A stretch of DNA of 8,321 nucleotides, from positions 1 through 8,321 of the forward strand of contig JAKSDL010000684.1 in assembly GCA_022360105.1 (NCBI GenBank). The letters are read 5' to 3'. The position numbers and the translations under genes were made by a program. Under the pieces are notes generated by a model. That model was not told the origin of the DNA. It saw nothing but the letters and a program-made list of their open reading frames with translations, and did no database searches. Source of the stretch: Pseudomonadota bacterium (GTDB lineage Bacteria; SAR324; XYD2-FULL-50-16; JAHJRI01). Shown here piece after piece: positions 1 through 5,794 of the stretch (position 1 is the stretch's first letter; each line of letters opens with the position of its first letter).

Positions 1-434
1 ACATAGTGAGCCATTTTTCCCACGGCTGAATATCCGAGGGGATGACGGCTGCGAATGCTGCCGGGGTATGTCCGAAAAAACTCCGACATGGTACCCATTA
101 TCCCGATATCTGCAAGTGAATGCAAAGGATCAAAAGCGGGGCTTGACTCGTAAAATTTCCGGCGCTTATCTTCGGGCCATTGGTCGATATCTTCCTGAAA
201 ATCGGCATCAAAAAGGTTGTAAGGATTGTCTTTCCACCCAACTAACATCATTATGGTACCGCTTTCGGTTAACACATCAAACAGTGCATCAAGCACGGTC
301 TTAGGCCCACCTTCGATATGGGAACCGATACTTTTGATCGAAGCATGCAACATAACGGTTTGGCCTTGTGACAGACCAAGCTCCCTTAGGTCCTTTCCCA
401 GTTGACGCCTGGTAATAGTTTTTTCCCCTTCCAT
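1..434 (-). CDS. Aminoglycoside 3-N-acetyltransferase (AAC(3)) family protein, N-terminal part, truncated by the window edge
   Basis: An open frame from the ATG at 434-432 runs off the left edge, giving about 144 residues of a family usually about 260-280 long. Family landmarks seen in order are VMLHASIKSIG (residues 27-37), EGGPKTVLDAL (41-51), an SGTIMM strand (58-63), AFDP (100-103) and FRTYPGSIRSRHPLGYSAVG (120-139). These match the acetyl-CoA-binding N-terminal half of AAC(3) enzymes. The start is well supported: AAGGAGG at 443-449 lies 8 bases upstream. Family members transfer acetyl from acetyl-CoA to the 3-amino group of 2-deoxystreptamine aminoglycosides, but many environmental homologues have no proven resistance role. 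The catalytic C-terminal half is outside the window, so activity cannot be judged. The gene is separated from the amidohydrolase by 242 bases and probably has its own promoter. Family assignment is firm; substrate is not. Confidence 0.85.
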   Translation of the reverse strand, partial: MEGEKTITRRQLGKDLRELGLSQGQTVMLHASIKSIGSHIEGGPKTVLDALFDVLTESGTIMMLVGWKDNPYNLFDADFQEDIDQWPEDKRRKFYESSPAFDPLHSLADIGIMGTMSEFFRTYPGSIRSRHPLGYSAVGKMAHY

Positions 435-676
435 ATCTCCTCCCTCCTTGAGTTCATGTACTCCCAAAATAGATCCTTTATCCGGATCATATATGCCTGT
501 CAGTGGAGCGAATCGTTGTTCAGCTAACGGTTCTCTCCGCTGTTGAAGCAAATATCCCTGCCGGGAATGAGTTCAACATTTCACATGAAGGATCAGATGG
601 TCAAGCGGGTGAAGTCCGCATTCAAGGAAGAGTTTGGTAAACCTAAATGACTGGTGGCTTCTTATGCCCTTTTTTT
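435..676. other. Intergenic region between the AAC(3)-family gene and the amidohydrolase gene
   Basis: It holds the strong SD of the AAC(3)-family gene (443-449). About 40-60 bases upstream of that gene's start is a TATGAT-like -10 on the minus strand (around 488-493) without a convincing -35. On the plus strand, a short open stretch ends with TGA at 648-650 and encodes a lysine-rich tail (MKDQMVKRVKSAFKEEFGK from the ATG at 585). It has no recognisable family and no SD, so it may be chance or a gene remnant. No rho-independent terminator for the amidohydrolase gene is evident. Confidence 0.5.
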
Positions 677-1441
677 CTATTTGTTGAAATAGAAATTCAT
701 TGCATTGTCATAAAAAACTTTTTTAGCGGTCTCTATACCTAATGCATTGACAATCAATTCAAAATCCCGATGGGAATAAGGTTGGTCAACCCTGGTTGAA
801 GGGAGGTCGGTACCAAATATCAGGCAGTTGTCGTCAATACTGCAAATGTCCTGCATTGCATTGGCCACATCAAAATCCACCCTTCCAAAGCCGGTCGCCT
901 TGATTCTTACACCTCTTTTCACCAGTTTCAGGATATTTGGAAGTCCTGCGGCAGACAAGCCCAAATGCCCGATACTCACTGCCGGAAGGTTTTCAAGCAG
1001 CGGAATGATGGGGGACAATTCCCTGGAATCGACATACAACTCGGTGTGCCAGCCCACCAGGTCATAGATTCGTTGTCCGAAAGACTTGATTTTTTCTGCA
1101 TTCTCCGAGCCCCCTCTTCTCAAATTGAATCTAACTCCTTTAATACCAGACTTGTCAAGGTCGATCAGTTCTTCATCCGTTGCTGTTTCCCGAAGTTGTG
1201 TGACGCCTATAAACCCATCTCCCAGGACCTTCAAGGCGTGTACCAGGTAGGTCTGGTCAACTGACTGGAAAGATCCGGACACGATCGCCCCTCCGACCAG
1301 GTTGTACCGGTCTGTCCGTTTCCTGTATTCAGTGATGGGAAAGAAATCGGGAAGATATCCGTTATTACTCACCAGGGGGAATTGTGGTTCGATAATGTGA
1401 AAATGTGCGTCGAAAACTTTGATAGAGTTTTTATAGGTCAT
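677..1441 (-). CDS. Amidohydrolase-2 family metal-dependent hydrolase (2-pyrone-4,6-dicarboxylate lactonase-like)
   Basis: The 254-residue protein has the TIM-barrel hydrolase pattern of the amidohydrolase-2 family. It starts with the strand-1 metal motif FDAHFHI (D11, H13, H15), followed by KGVRFNLRRG (101-110), SIGHLG with H159, VRIKATGFGR (178-187), and the strand-8 acid FGTDLPS with D212. Together these match the His-x-His, His and Asp positions used for metal binding and water activation in lactonases such as LigI. Family members hydrolyse lactones of dicarboxylates or decarboxylate aromatic acids; which substrate is used here cannot be read from sequence. The ATG at 1439-1441 fits the family N-terminus, but no good SD precedes it (CCAATAACGTTTT), so translation may be weak. 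It lies 281 bases downstream of the GntR gene on the same strand, and it plausibly acts on what the neighbouring tct transporter imports. Confidence 0.8.
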   Translation of the reverse strand: MTYKNSIKVFDAHFHIIEPQFPLVSNNGYLPDFFPITEYRKRTDRYNLVGGAIVSGSFQSVDQTYLVHALKVLGDGFIGVTQLRETATDEELIDLDKSGIKGVRFNLRRGGSENAEKIKSFGQRIYDLVGWHTELYVDSRELSPIIPLLENLPAVSIGHLGLSAAGLPNILKLVKRGVRIKATGFGRVDFDVANAMQDICSIDDNCLIFGTDLPSTRVDQPYSHRDFELIVNALGIETAKKVFYDNAMNFYFNK

Positions 1442-1722
1442 AAAACGTTATTGGTAAGTGATTTTCTGTCGAAAAAATAGTAGTTAGTGCCTGAACGAAA
1501 ACCTCTCGGATTTATGCTGAATCGTATTGTATCAGTAGTGATTTGATTTGAAGATTAGAATGCTATCAGCTCTCAACGATCAGCATTCAGTTTGAAAATC
1601 CTGAAAACTCAGCGATATAAATTGCTGACCGCTGATAGCTGAAAGCACTATACTTCTCAGTAAAAATCTCTTCATAAAAGGCCGAATGGTAAAGCTTAAT
1701 GGGTTTTCCGTTCAAGCACTAG
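1442..1722. other. Spacer between gntR and the amidohydrolase gene
   Basis: No coding region is supported here. The middle is an 87-base inverted-repeat element (separate entry). The portion next to the amidohydrolase gene contains a TACAAT-like -10 on the minus strand (around 1524-1529) with only a poor -35, so an independent promoter for that gene is possible but unproven. No clear rho-independent terminator follows gntR. Confidence 0.45.
1561..1647. repeat. Short MITE-like inverted-repeat element
   Basis: The left end TGCTATCAGCTCTCAACGAT (1561-1580, continuing to 1586) and the reverse complement of the right end (1622-1647), which begins TGCTTTCAGCTATCAGCGGT, agree at about 20 of 26 positions. 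The element is thus 87 bases long with 26-base imperfect terminal inverted repeats and an AT-rich centre. It is built of repeated CAGC/GCTG-containing units. No transposase and no clear target duplication are seen at the edges. Comparable short units of this flavour are scattered in some deltaproteobacterial genomes (recollection, not searched). The folded RNA could also act as an attenuator between gntR and the amidohydrolase gene. Confidence 0.55.
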
Positions 1723-2454
1723 TTAGCGGATAACAATGTGGTATCGAAACTGGTCACCCCTGCCAATGCTGAACCTGCATTCCACAGGCGTATCACTGTA
1801 CGAGTATGCGATCCGTTCAAGTTTTATAACGGGTGCATGGAGCTTAATTTCAAGCAATTCTGCAGTTTTTGCGGTCGCCGTGTCGGATTGCATATACTCG
1901 TCGGCCCAAATAATCGGGGTCGAGAACTGCTCACTGTATATGGGGTAGAGCAATTCATCTTCAATATTGAGAGCTTCGAATCCCTTGAATAACTTGTAAG
2001 GTATATAAATATCTTCAACAACGATGGGAACATTCCCCAAGGTCCTGATTCTTTCGATCTTGATGACCTTGGTTTTTTTGCTGATATTCAGTATTTCGGC
2101 AGCCCTTGCAACGGGTTGGGTAACAGCCATGTTCAGGATTTTACTTCCGGGCAATTCACCTGGTTCCCCGGTTGCCGGGTTGTACCTGAAAAAACGAAAG
2201 AAGCTTTTTGAGAAATCGGGACCGGCCACAAAGGTTCCCTTGCCCTGGCGACGGAACAAAATGCCATCATGAACAAGAGCGCTGAAAGCCTTTTTAACGG
2301 TTCCCGCTGATACTCCCAACTCCTTTGCCAGTTCATTTTCGGACGGGATCATCATTCCCTGGTGCCAGAAATTTTGGGATATCCTGGCATTAATGGTATC
2401 GATGACCTGCATGTAAAGCGGTTTCTCGTTTTGAATATTGATCGGTTTGGCCAT
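1723..2454 (-). CDS. GntR-family transcriptional regulator, HutC subfamily (wHTH plus UTRA domain)
   Basis: The 243-residue protein has an N-terminal GntR winged helix-turn-helix (about 8-77), seen as PLYMQVIDTINARI, IPSENELAKELGVSAGTVKKA, and the wing FRRQGKGTFVAG. A C-terminal UTRA effector domain follows (about 95-240) with the usual KTKVIKIERIR, VPIVVEDIYIP and APVIKLERIAYSYSDTPVE strands. UTRA domains bind small metabolites and release the repressor from DNA. The gene starts at the ATG at 2452-2454, 52 bases after tctA on the same strand, preceded by a weak AAAGA SD. It probably sits in the tct transcript and gives feedback control of that unit. The 34-base palindrome upstream of tctC is the obvious candidate binding site, but that link is an inference. 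The effector is likely the transported acid or its product. Confidence 0.9.
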   Translation of the reverse strand: MAKPINIQNEKPLYMQVIDTINARISQNFWHQGMMIPSENELAKELGVSAGTVKKAFSALVHDGILFRRQGKGTFVAGPDFSKSFFRFFRYNPATGEPGELPGSKILNMAVTQPVARAAEILNISKKTKVIKIERIRTLGNVPIVVEDIYIPYKLFKGFEALNIEDELLYPIYSEQFSTPIIWADEYMQSDTATAKTAELLEIKLHAPVIKLERIAYSYSDTPVECRFSIGRGDQFRYHIVIR

Positions 2455-2506
2455 ATATTTTCTTTACATGGGGGTTAAACACCCGTGAGGTTTTAACTTT
2501 TGATTG

Positions 2507-4030
2507 TTATAACTCTGCTTCTGTCAATGCCGGAGAGGACTTTCCTTTTTTCACCATGTTGTTGATGATCAGCGGGAGAACTAAAACCCCAATAGTGGCA
2601 ACCAGGATGACGACGGCAATCGGTCTCATAAAACTGTCCATGCCTCCAATTTCGAAAGCCCAGTAAAAATTTCTCTCGGCAAGTGGACCAAGCAGCAGAG
2701 CCAGTAAGAAAGCCGGAACGGAGTACCCGTACCTCGTCAATAGTGCGCCAACCACTCCAAAAATGACAACCAGGTACATGTCAAAAACCATCTGTCTCCA
2801 GGCAAAACCGCCCACCATGCAGAAGAGGGCGATGATCGGCACAAGATACTTGTTTGGGATCGCAGTGACGTTGGATGCCAATCTCGAAACCACGATACCG
2901 ATCGGGAATAGAAATACGTTTGCCAACACCAGGGAAAAGAGAATCGCATAGGCGGAAACGGTATGCTCGGCGAAAAAGCTTGGTCCCGGTGTGATACCGT
3001 TAATCATTAGAGCTGCCATGATGACCAGGGTTGTACCCGAACCCGGAATCCCCAGGGTAACGGTAGGAATCAAAGCACCGCCGGGGACACCATTATTGCA
3101 GGCATCAGCAGCGATCAAACCTTCTTCGTGACCGGTTCCGAATTTCTCCGGTTCACCGCTCCACTGCCTGGCCTGACCGTAGCTGACCCAGGTTGCAATG
3201 GCCGCTCCAGTGCCGGGTACCAGGCCAACCAGTGTTCCAATCAAACCCGAACGGATCATATTGATCTTATGCGAAAAAACAGCTCTTACTCCTTCAAGAA
3301 TCGGTTTGAACCCGGTTATTCTTTTTTTACCCTCTTCGACCAGCGTTTTTTGGCCCGCCAGGGTAAACAGTTCGCTGAAACCGAACACCCCCAGGAGAAC
3401 AGGTATCAGTGGAAATCCTTCATACAATTCAAAAAAGCCAAAACTCGCCCTGGTATAGCCTTGTTGAAATTCAGTGCCGACACACGCTACGAAAAGACCC
3501 AGCAATGACGAAAACAATCCTTTTACCAGTGATTTGCCCGTCAGGGAGCCGACAGCTGTCATGCCGAACAGGGCCATCATGAACAGTTCTGCAGGACCAA
3601 AATTCAACGCATAGATGCCAACAATAGGCGTGATTAAAAATGCAATCAGTGCAGAAAGCAGTCCGCCCACGGTTGACGCCCCGACCGAAACACCGAGAGC
3701 ATAACCGCCACGACCGGCCCGCGTCATTTTAAATCCCTCAAGACAGGTCGGCGCGTTGGAAGGGGTTCCCGGAATATTCAGCAGGATTGCCGGTATCGAG
3801 CCCGCAGCCTGCGAGGCACTAAAACATGCCATCATAAAAACGACTGCGTTAATGGGCCCCAGGTAGACCGTGAACGGCAGCATCATTGCCAGAAAGTTGG
3901 TATCGTTAAAGCCCGGAATCGCCCCCACGACCAGCCCGGCCAGCATTCCCAGCGGCAGCCAAATCAAGTGTTCCGGTCGTAACAACAACCCTATTCCGGA
4001 TAGAATTACATCAAGGCTTGCGATTTCCAT
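2507..4030 (-). CDS. tctA: Tripartite tricarboxylate transporter large membrane subunit TctA
   Basis: The 507-residue, highly hydrophobic protein has the usual TctA length and about 12 membrane segments. Family signatures seen are VGAIPGFNDTN (35-45), SIPAILLNIPGTPSNAPTCLEGF (78-100), the second-half repeat GTLVGLVPGTGAAIATWVSYG (265-285), and AADACNNGVPGGALIPTVTLGIPGSG (307-332). It is the main carboxylate-translocating subunit in the inner membrane, driven by ion gradients and fed by the TctC receptor. Several N-terminal residues differ from commonly seen versions (ASQAAGSI where YGGSI is usual), suggesting a divergent substrate subfamily. The start at 4028-4030 is well supported: AGGAG at 4038-4042 precedes it by 7 bases. 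This SD overlaps the tctB stop codon, which points to translational coupling of the two membrane subunits. Confidence 0.95.
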   Translation of the reverse strand: MEIASLDVILSGIGLLLRPEHLIWLPLGMLAGLVVGAIPGFNDTNFLAMMLPFTVYLGPINAVVFMMACFSASQAAGSIPAILLNIPGTPSNAPTCLEGFKMTRAGRGGYALGVSVGASTVGGLLSALIAFLITPIVGIYALNFGPAELFMMALFGMTAVGSLTGKSLVKGLFSSLLGLFVACVGTEFQQGYTRASFGFFELYEGFPLIPVLLGVFGFSELFTLAGQKTLVEEGKKRITGFKPILEGVRAVFSHKINMIRSGLIGTLVGLVPGTGAAIATWVSYGQARQWSGEPEKFGTGHEEGLIAADACNNGVPGGALIPTVTLGIPGSGTTLVIMAALMINGITPGPSFFAEHTVSAYAILFSLVLANVFLFPIGIVVSRLASNVTAIPNKYLVPIIALFCMVGGFAWRQMVFDMYLVVIFGVVGALLTRYGYSVPAFLLALLLGPLAERNFYWAFEIGGMDSFMRPIAVVILVATIGVLVLPLIINNMVKKGKSSPALTEAEL

Positions 4031-4040
4031 GCATTAACTC

Positions 4041-4502
4041 CTAAATGACAAACCCCATGATTTCAAGGCGTGGCAATGACATATCTAAAAACGTGATCAG
4101 CATGATATGAAGAAAAAGGGACATCAAAAAAGCTGTTATGACATTGGATCGCCAGGAGGTACCTCCCAGCAGCCGAAACAGCACTGTCAAAAACAAACAG
4201 CTGCTGATGGAAAAGCCAAGAAAGGGCAAAGCCATTAAATACCCAACAGGTGCCACAATCATCATTATTGGCCTGGATAAATTGACAGAACTCTCAGTTG
4301 GTGTTTTTGTCCCCCTGGTAAAAGTATTACGTGCTACGACCGCTAACCAGAAAACCGTTGTGATCCCGATCACGGCATAGGGCCATCTGATGGCTACTGC
4401 CGGAGCATCCGTTGTTTGTACCAGGTATAAAATCCCAAATACCAGTGCAATCCCGGGGACGATGAGTTCGCCGAAATTTAACCTGCGTTTAATTGGTTTC
4501 AT
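4041..4502 (-). CDS. tctB: Tripartite tricarboxylate transporter small membrane subunit TctB
   Basis: From the ATG at 4500-4502 the product is 153 residues, the usual TctB size. It begins with a positively charged MKPIKRRLNFGE and then has about four hydrophobic segments (about 12-29, 40-58, 78-114 as a hairpin, 119-138). It ends in a family-like ITFLDMSLPRLE motif (136-147). TctB partners TctA in the inner membrane; its precise role in transport is less defined. An alternative TTG start at 4551-4553, 10 bases after tctC, would add 17 residues and also has an AAGG upstream. The ATG start is preferred because it gives the typical N-terminus and has AAAGG five bases upstream, but that leaves a 61-base gap after tctC. 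The stop overlaps the tctA SD. Confidence 0.85.
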   Translation of the reverse strand: MKPIKRRLNFGELIVPGIALVFGILYLVQTTDAPAVAIRWPYAVIGITTVFWLAVVARNTFTRGTKTPTESSVNLSRPIMMIVAPVGYLMALPFLGFSISSCLFLTVLFRLLGGTSWRSNVITAFLMSLFLHIMLITFLDMSLPRLEIMGFVI

Positions 4503-4563
4503 AATGGCCTTTGCGCTTGGTTTATCTGATTTTCCATTGCAGCAGTTTATCAATACGGGAGCC

Positions 4564-5523
4564 TTACTGCATTAAATGCTTGTATTTTTCCCAAACCGCT
4601 TGAAACTGCTTTACATAGGCATCACACTCTTCCGGTGACCAGTAATCAATAAACGGCGCCATTCCCTGCTTTTGTGATGCCTTTACAATATTATCGGACT
4701 CCACGGAAGACTTGAAGGTTTGTACCAGCTTTTGGTAACGTTTGGGATGCTTCTCTGCCGTGTCCCGTTTGATCATAAATGCGAATGGCTCGACCAAAAC
4801 CGGAAAGGGTTTTCCGGTAGCCTGTTTTAAGGTTGGTATATCCCAGAGTCCTGAATAAACCTTCTTATCAGTAAAAGAAGCCAGGGCTTTTATAAAATCT
4901 TTTTTTGATGAAGCCGAAAAATATGGCCCGATGCAGGCATCAACCTGTTTGCCGGCCAGAGCGTTTCTTGCCTTGGACCCTCCGTTAAAGGCCACGACCT
5001 TGGCATTGATACCTGTCAGGTCAATCAGTATTTTGGCGGCAAGAGTCGATACTGCCTTGGGATGAGATGTCGAAATCGTCAAGGGTTTCTTGGCCGTTAA
5101 TCCGGCCTGAATGAAATCATCAACTGTTTTAAAGGGAGAATCCTTATGAACGAGCAAGACATTAGGATCCGTGATCAGGTTTCCCACAAAACCGACTTTG
5201 TCCCAACCGGCCCTGGCTGTTCCGGTGTTTACATTCATTGCGTACATGGCGATGGTTGTCATGATAGTTGTATACCCATCGGCTGAGCGTGACATCATTT
5301 TCCCAAATCCTATCTCGCCCGATGCTCCCGGAGAGTAATCAAACGAAACGGGCTTGCCGAGAACCTTCTCCCATTCAGTGGCTAAAATCCTTGATGAGCG
5401 GTCAAAACCACCTCCCGCCTTTGCAGGAATGATGTGTTTGATCGGCTTGGACGGAAAACTATCGGCAAATGACATCGTGGTCATTAAAAACATCACTGTT
5501 AGGCATGTAATGAGCTTTTTCAT
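4564..5523 (-). CDS. tctC: Tripartite tricarboxylate transporter periplasmic substrate-binding receptor TctC (Bug family)
   Basis: The 319-residue protein has a lipid-free signal peptide (MKKLITCLTVMFLMTTMSFA, cleavage near A20) followed by the Bug-family opening FPSKPIKHIIPAKAGGGFDR (23-42). It also has PGASGEIGFGKMM (65-77), LLVHKDSPF, and the conserved NGGSKARNALAGKQVDA region. Bug proteins bind carboxylates, often di- or aromatic acids, in the periplasm and deliver them to TctAB. The ligand here cannot be deduced. The start at 5521-5523 is chosen over an upstream in-frame ATG at 5581-5583 because it gives a proper signal peptide and is preceded by GAGGGGA about 6 bases away. It is the first gene of the transport unit, after a leader of about 160 bases and a probable operator and promoter. 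Confidence 0.93.
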   Translation of the reverse strand: MKKLITCLTVMFLMTTMSFADSFPSKPIKHIIPAKAGGGFDRSSRILATEWEKVLGKPVSFDYSPGASGEIGFGKMMSRSADGYTTIMTTIAMYAMNVNTGTARAGWDKVGFVGNLITDPNVLLVHKDSPFKTVDDFIQAGLTAKKPLTISTSHPKAVSTLAAKILIDLTGINAKVVAFNGGSKARNALAGKQVDACIGPYFSASSKKDFIKALASFTDKKVYSGLWDIPTLKQATGKPFPVLVEPFAFMIKRDTAEKHPKRYQKLVQTFKSSVESDNIVKASQKQGMAPFIDYWSPEECDAYVKQFQAVWEKYKHLMQ

Positions 5524-5670
5524 TGATTCTCCCCTCTTTATTAATTTGGCTTCAGAGCCATATTCTGCATTAAAACATGGCACCGCTCTTACAAAAATAA
5601 ATGATAATAAGCAGTTACAACTTAACCCAATTACCTTTACCAGTTATAATCATTCACGTTTGAAGGGCAT

Positions 5671-5704
5671 ACTCATGTAACTTATATACATAAGTTACAT
5701 GAGT
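5671..5704. promoter_or_regulatory. 34-bp near-perfect palindrome, candidate operator of the tct operon
   Basis: The left arm ACTCATGTAACTTAT (5671-5685) pairs exactly with the right arm ATAAGTTACATGAGT (5690-5704). Of the 17 symmetric pairs only one (5686/5689) fails. It is AT-rich, lacks a T-tract and has no GC clamp, so a terminator role is unlikely. It overlaps the proposed -10 and start point of the tctC promoter, where a repressor site is expected. The GntR/HutC regulator encoded downstream in the same unit is the natural candidate ligand (inference). A smaller related palindrome, AGTTACAACT, lies at 5613-5622 in the leader and could be an auxiliary site. Confidence 0.65.
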
Positions 5705-5719
5705 GAAAAATCATGTCAA
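5692..5719 (-). promoter_or_regulatory. Probable sigma-70 promoter of tctCBA-gntR
   Basis: Reading the minus strand, a consensus -35 box TTGACA (5714-5719) is followed after 16 bases by TAACTT (5692-5697), which keeps the T, A and final T of the -10 consensus. The predicted start near 5685 leaves a leader of about 160 bases before tctC. The -10 lies inside the palindrome described at 5671-5704. The -35 is perfect and the -10 only fair, so this is a plausible, activator-independent but repressible promoter. Confidence 0.5.
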
Positions 5720-5737
5720 GAGAAAATCAAATACTTG

Positions 5738-5784
5738 TATAATTGGCTGATTTGAAAGGAGGATTGATGAGGAATCAGGCGTGA
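5738..5784 (+). promoter_or_regulatory. Plus-strand TATAAT box, consensus SD and five-codon mini-ORF
   Basis: On the plus strand a perfect TATAAT (5738-5743) is followed by AAGGAGG (5756-5762) and, four bases later, ATG (5767-5769) opening a five-codon frame MRNQA ending in TGA (5782-5784). A GTG at 5781 overlaps that stop and opens another five-codon frame that runs into the 3' end of the histidine kinase gene. No -35 box matching the consensus is seen. It may be chance, an antisense leader, or the surviving 5' end of a gene once divergent from tctC. Confidence 0.25.
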
Positions 5785-5794
5785 GGAAGTTACG

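Noticed and set aside
68..304. A 78-codon plus-strand open frame
   Set aside because: It lies opposite the AAC(3)-family gene, whose motifs and SD are clear; the plus-strand translation has no recognisable domain.
2455..2506. A terminator between tctA and gntR
   Set aside because: The only hairpin (GGGT/ACCC with a five-base loop) has a four-pair stem and no T-tract, so read-through into gntR is expected.
3128..3508. A 126-codon plus-strand open frame
   Set aside because: It is wholly antisense to tctA, where the minus-strand frame carries family motifs; the antisense product is low-complexity and has no SD.
5524..5583. A 20-residue N-terminal extension of TctC from the ATG at 5581-5583
   Set aside because: It would place a charged segment before a good signal peptide; the ATG at 5521-5523 has a clear SD and gives a normal Bug-family start.
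5671..5704. The palindrome read as a transcription terminator of the histidine kinase gene
   Set aside because: The stem is AT-rich and has no T-tract on either side; its position on a TTGACA promoter fits an operator better.
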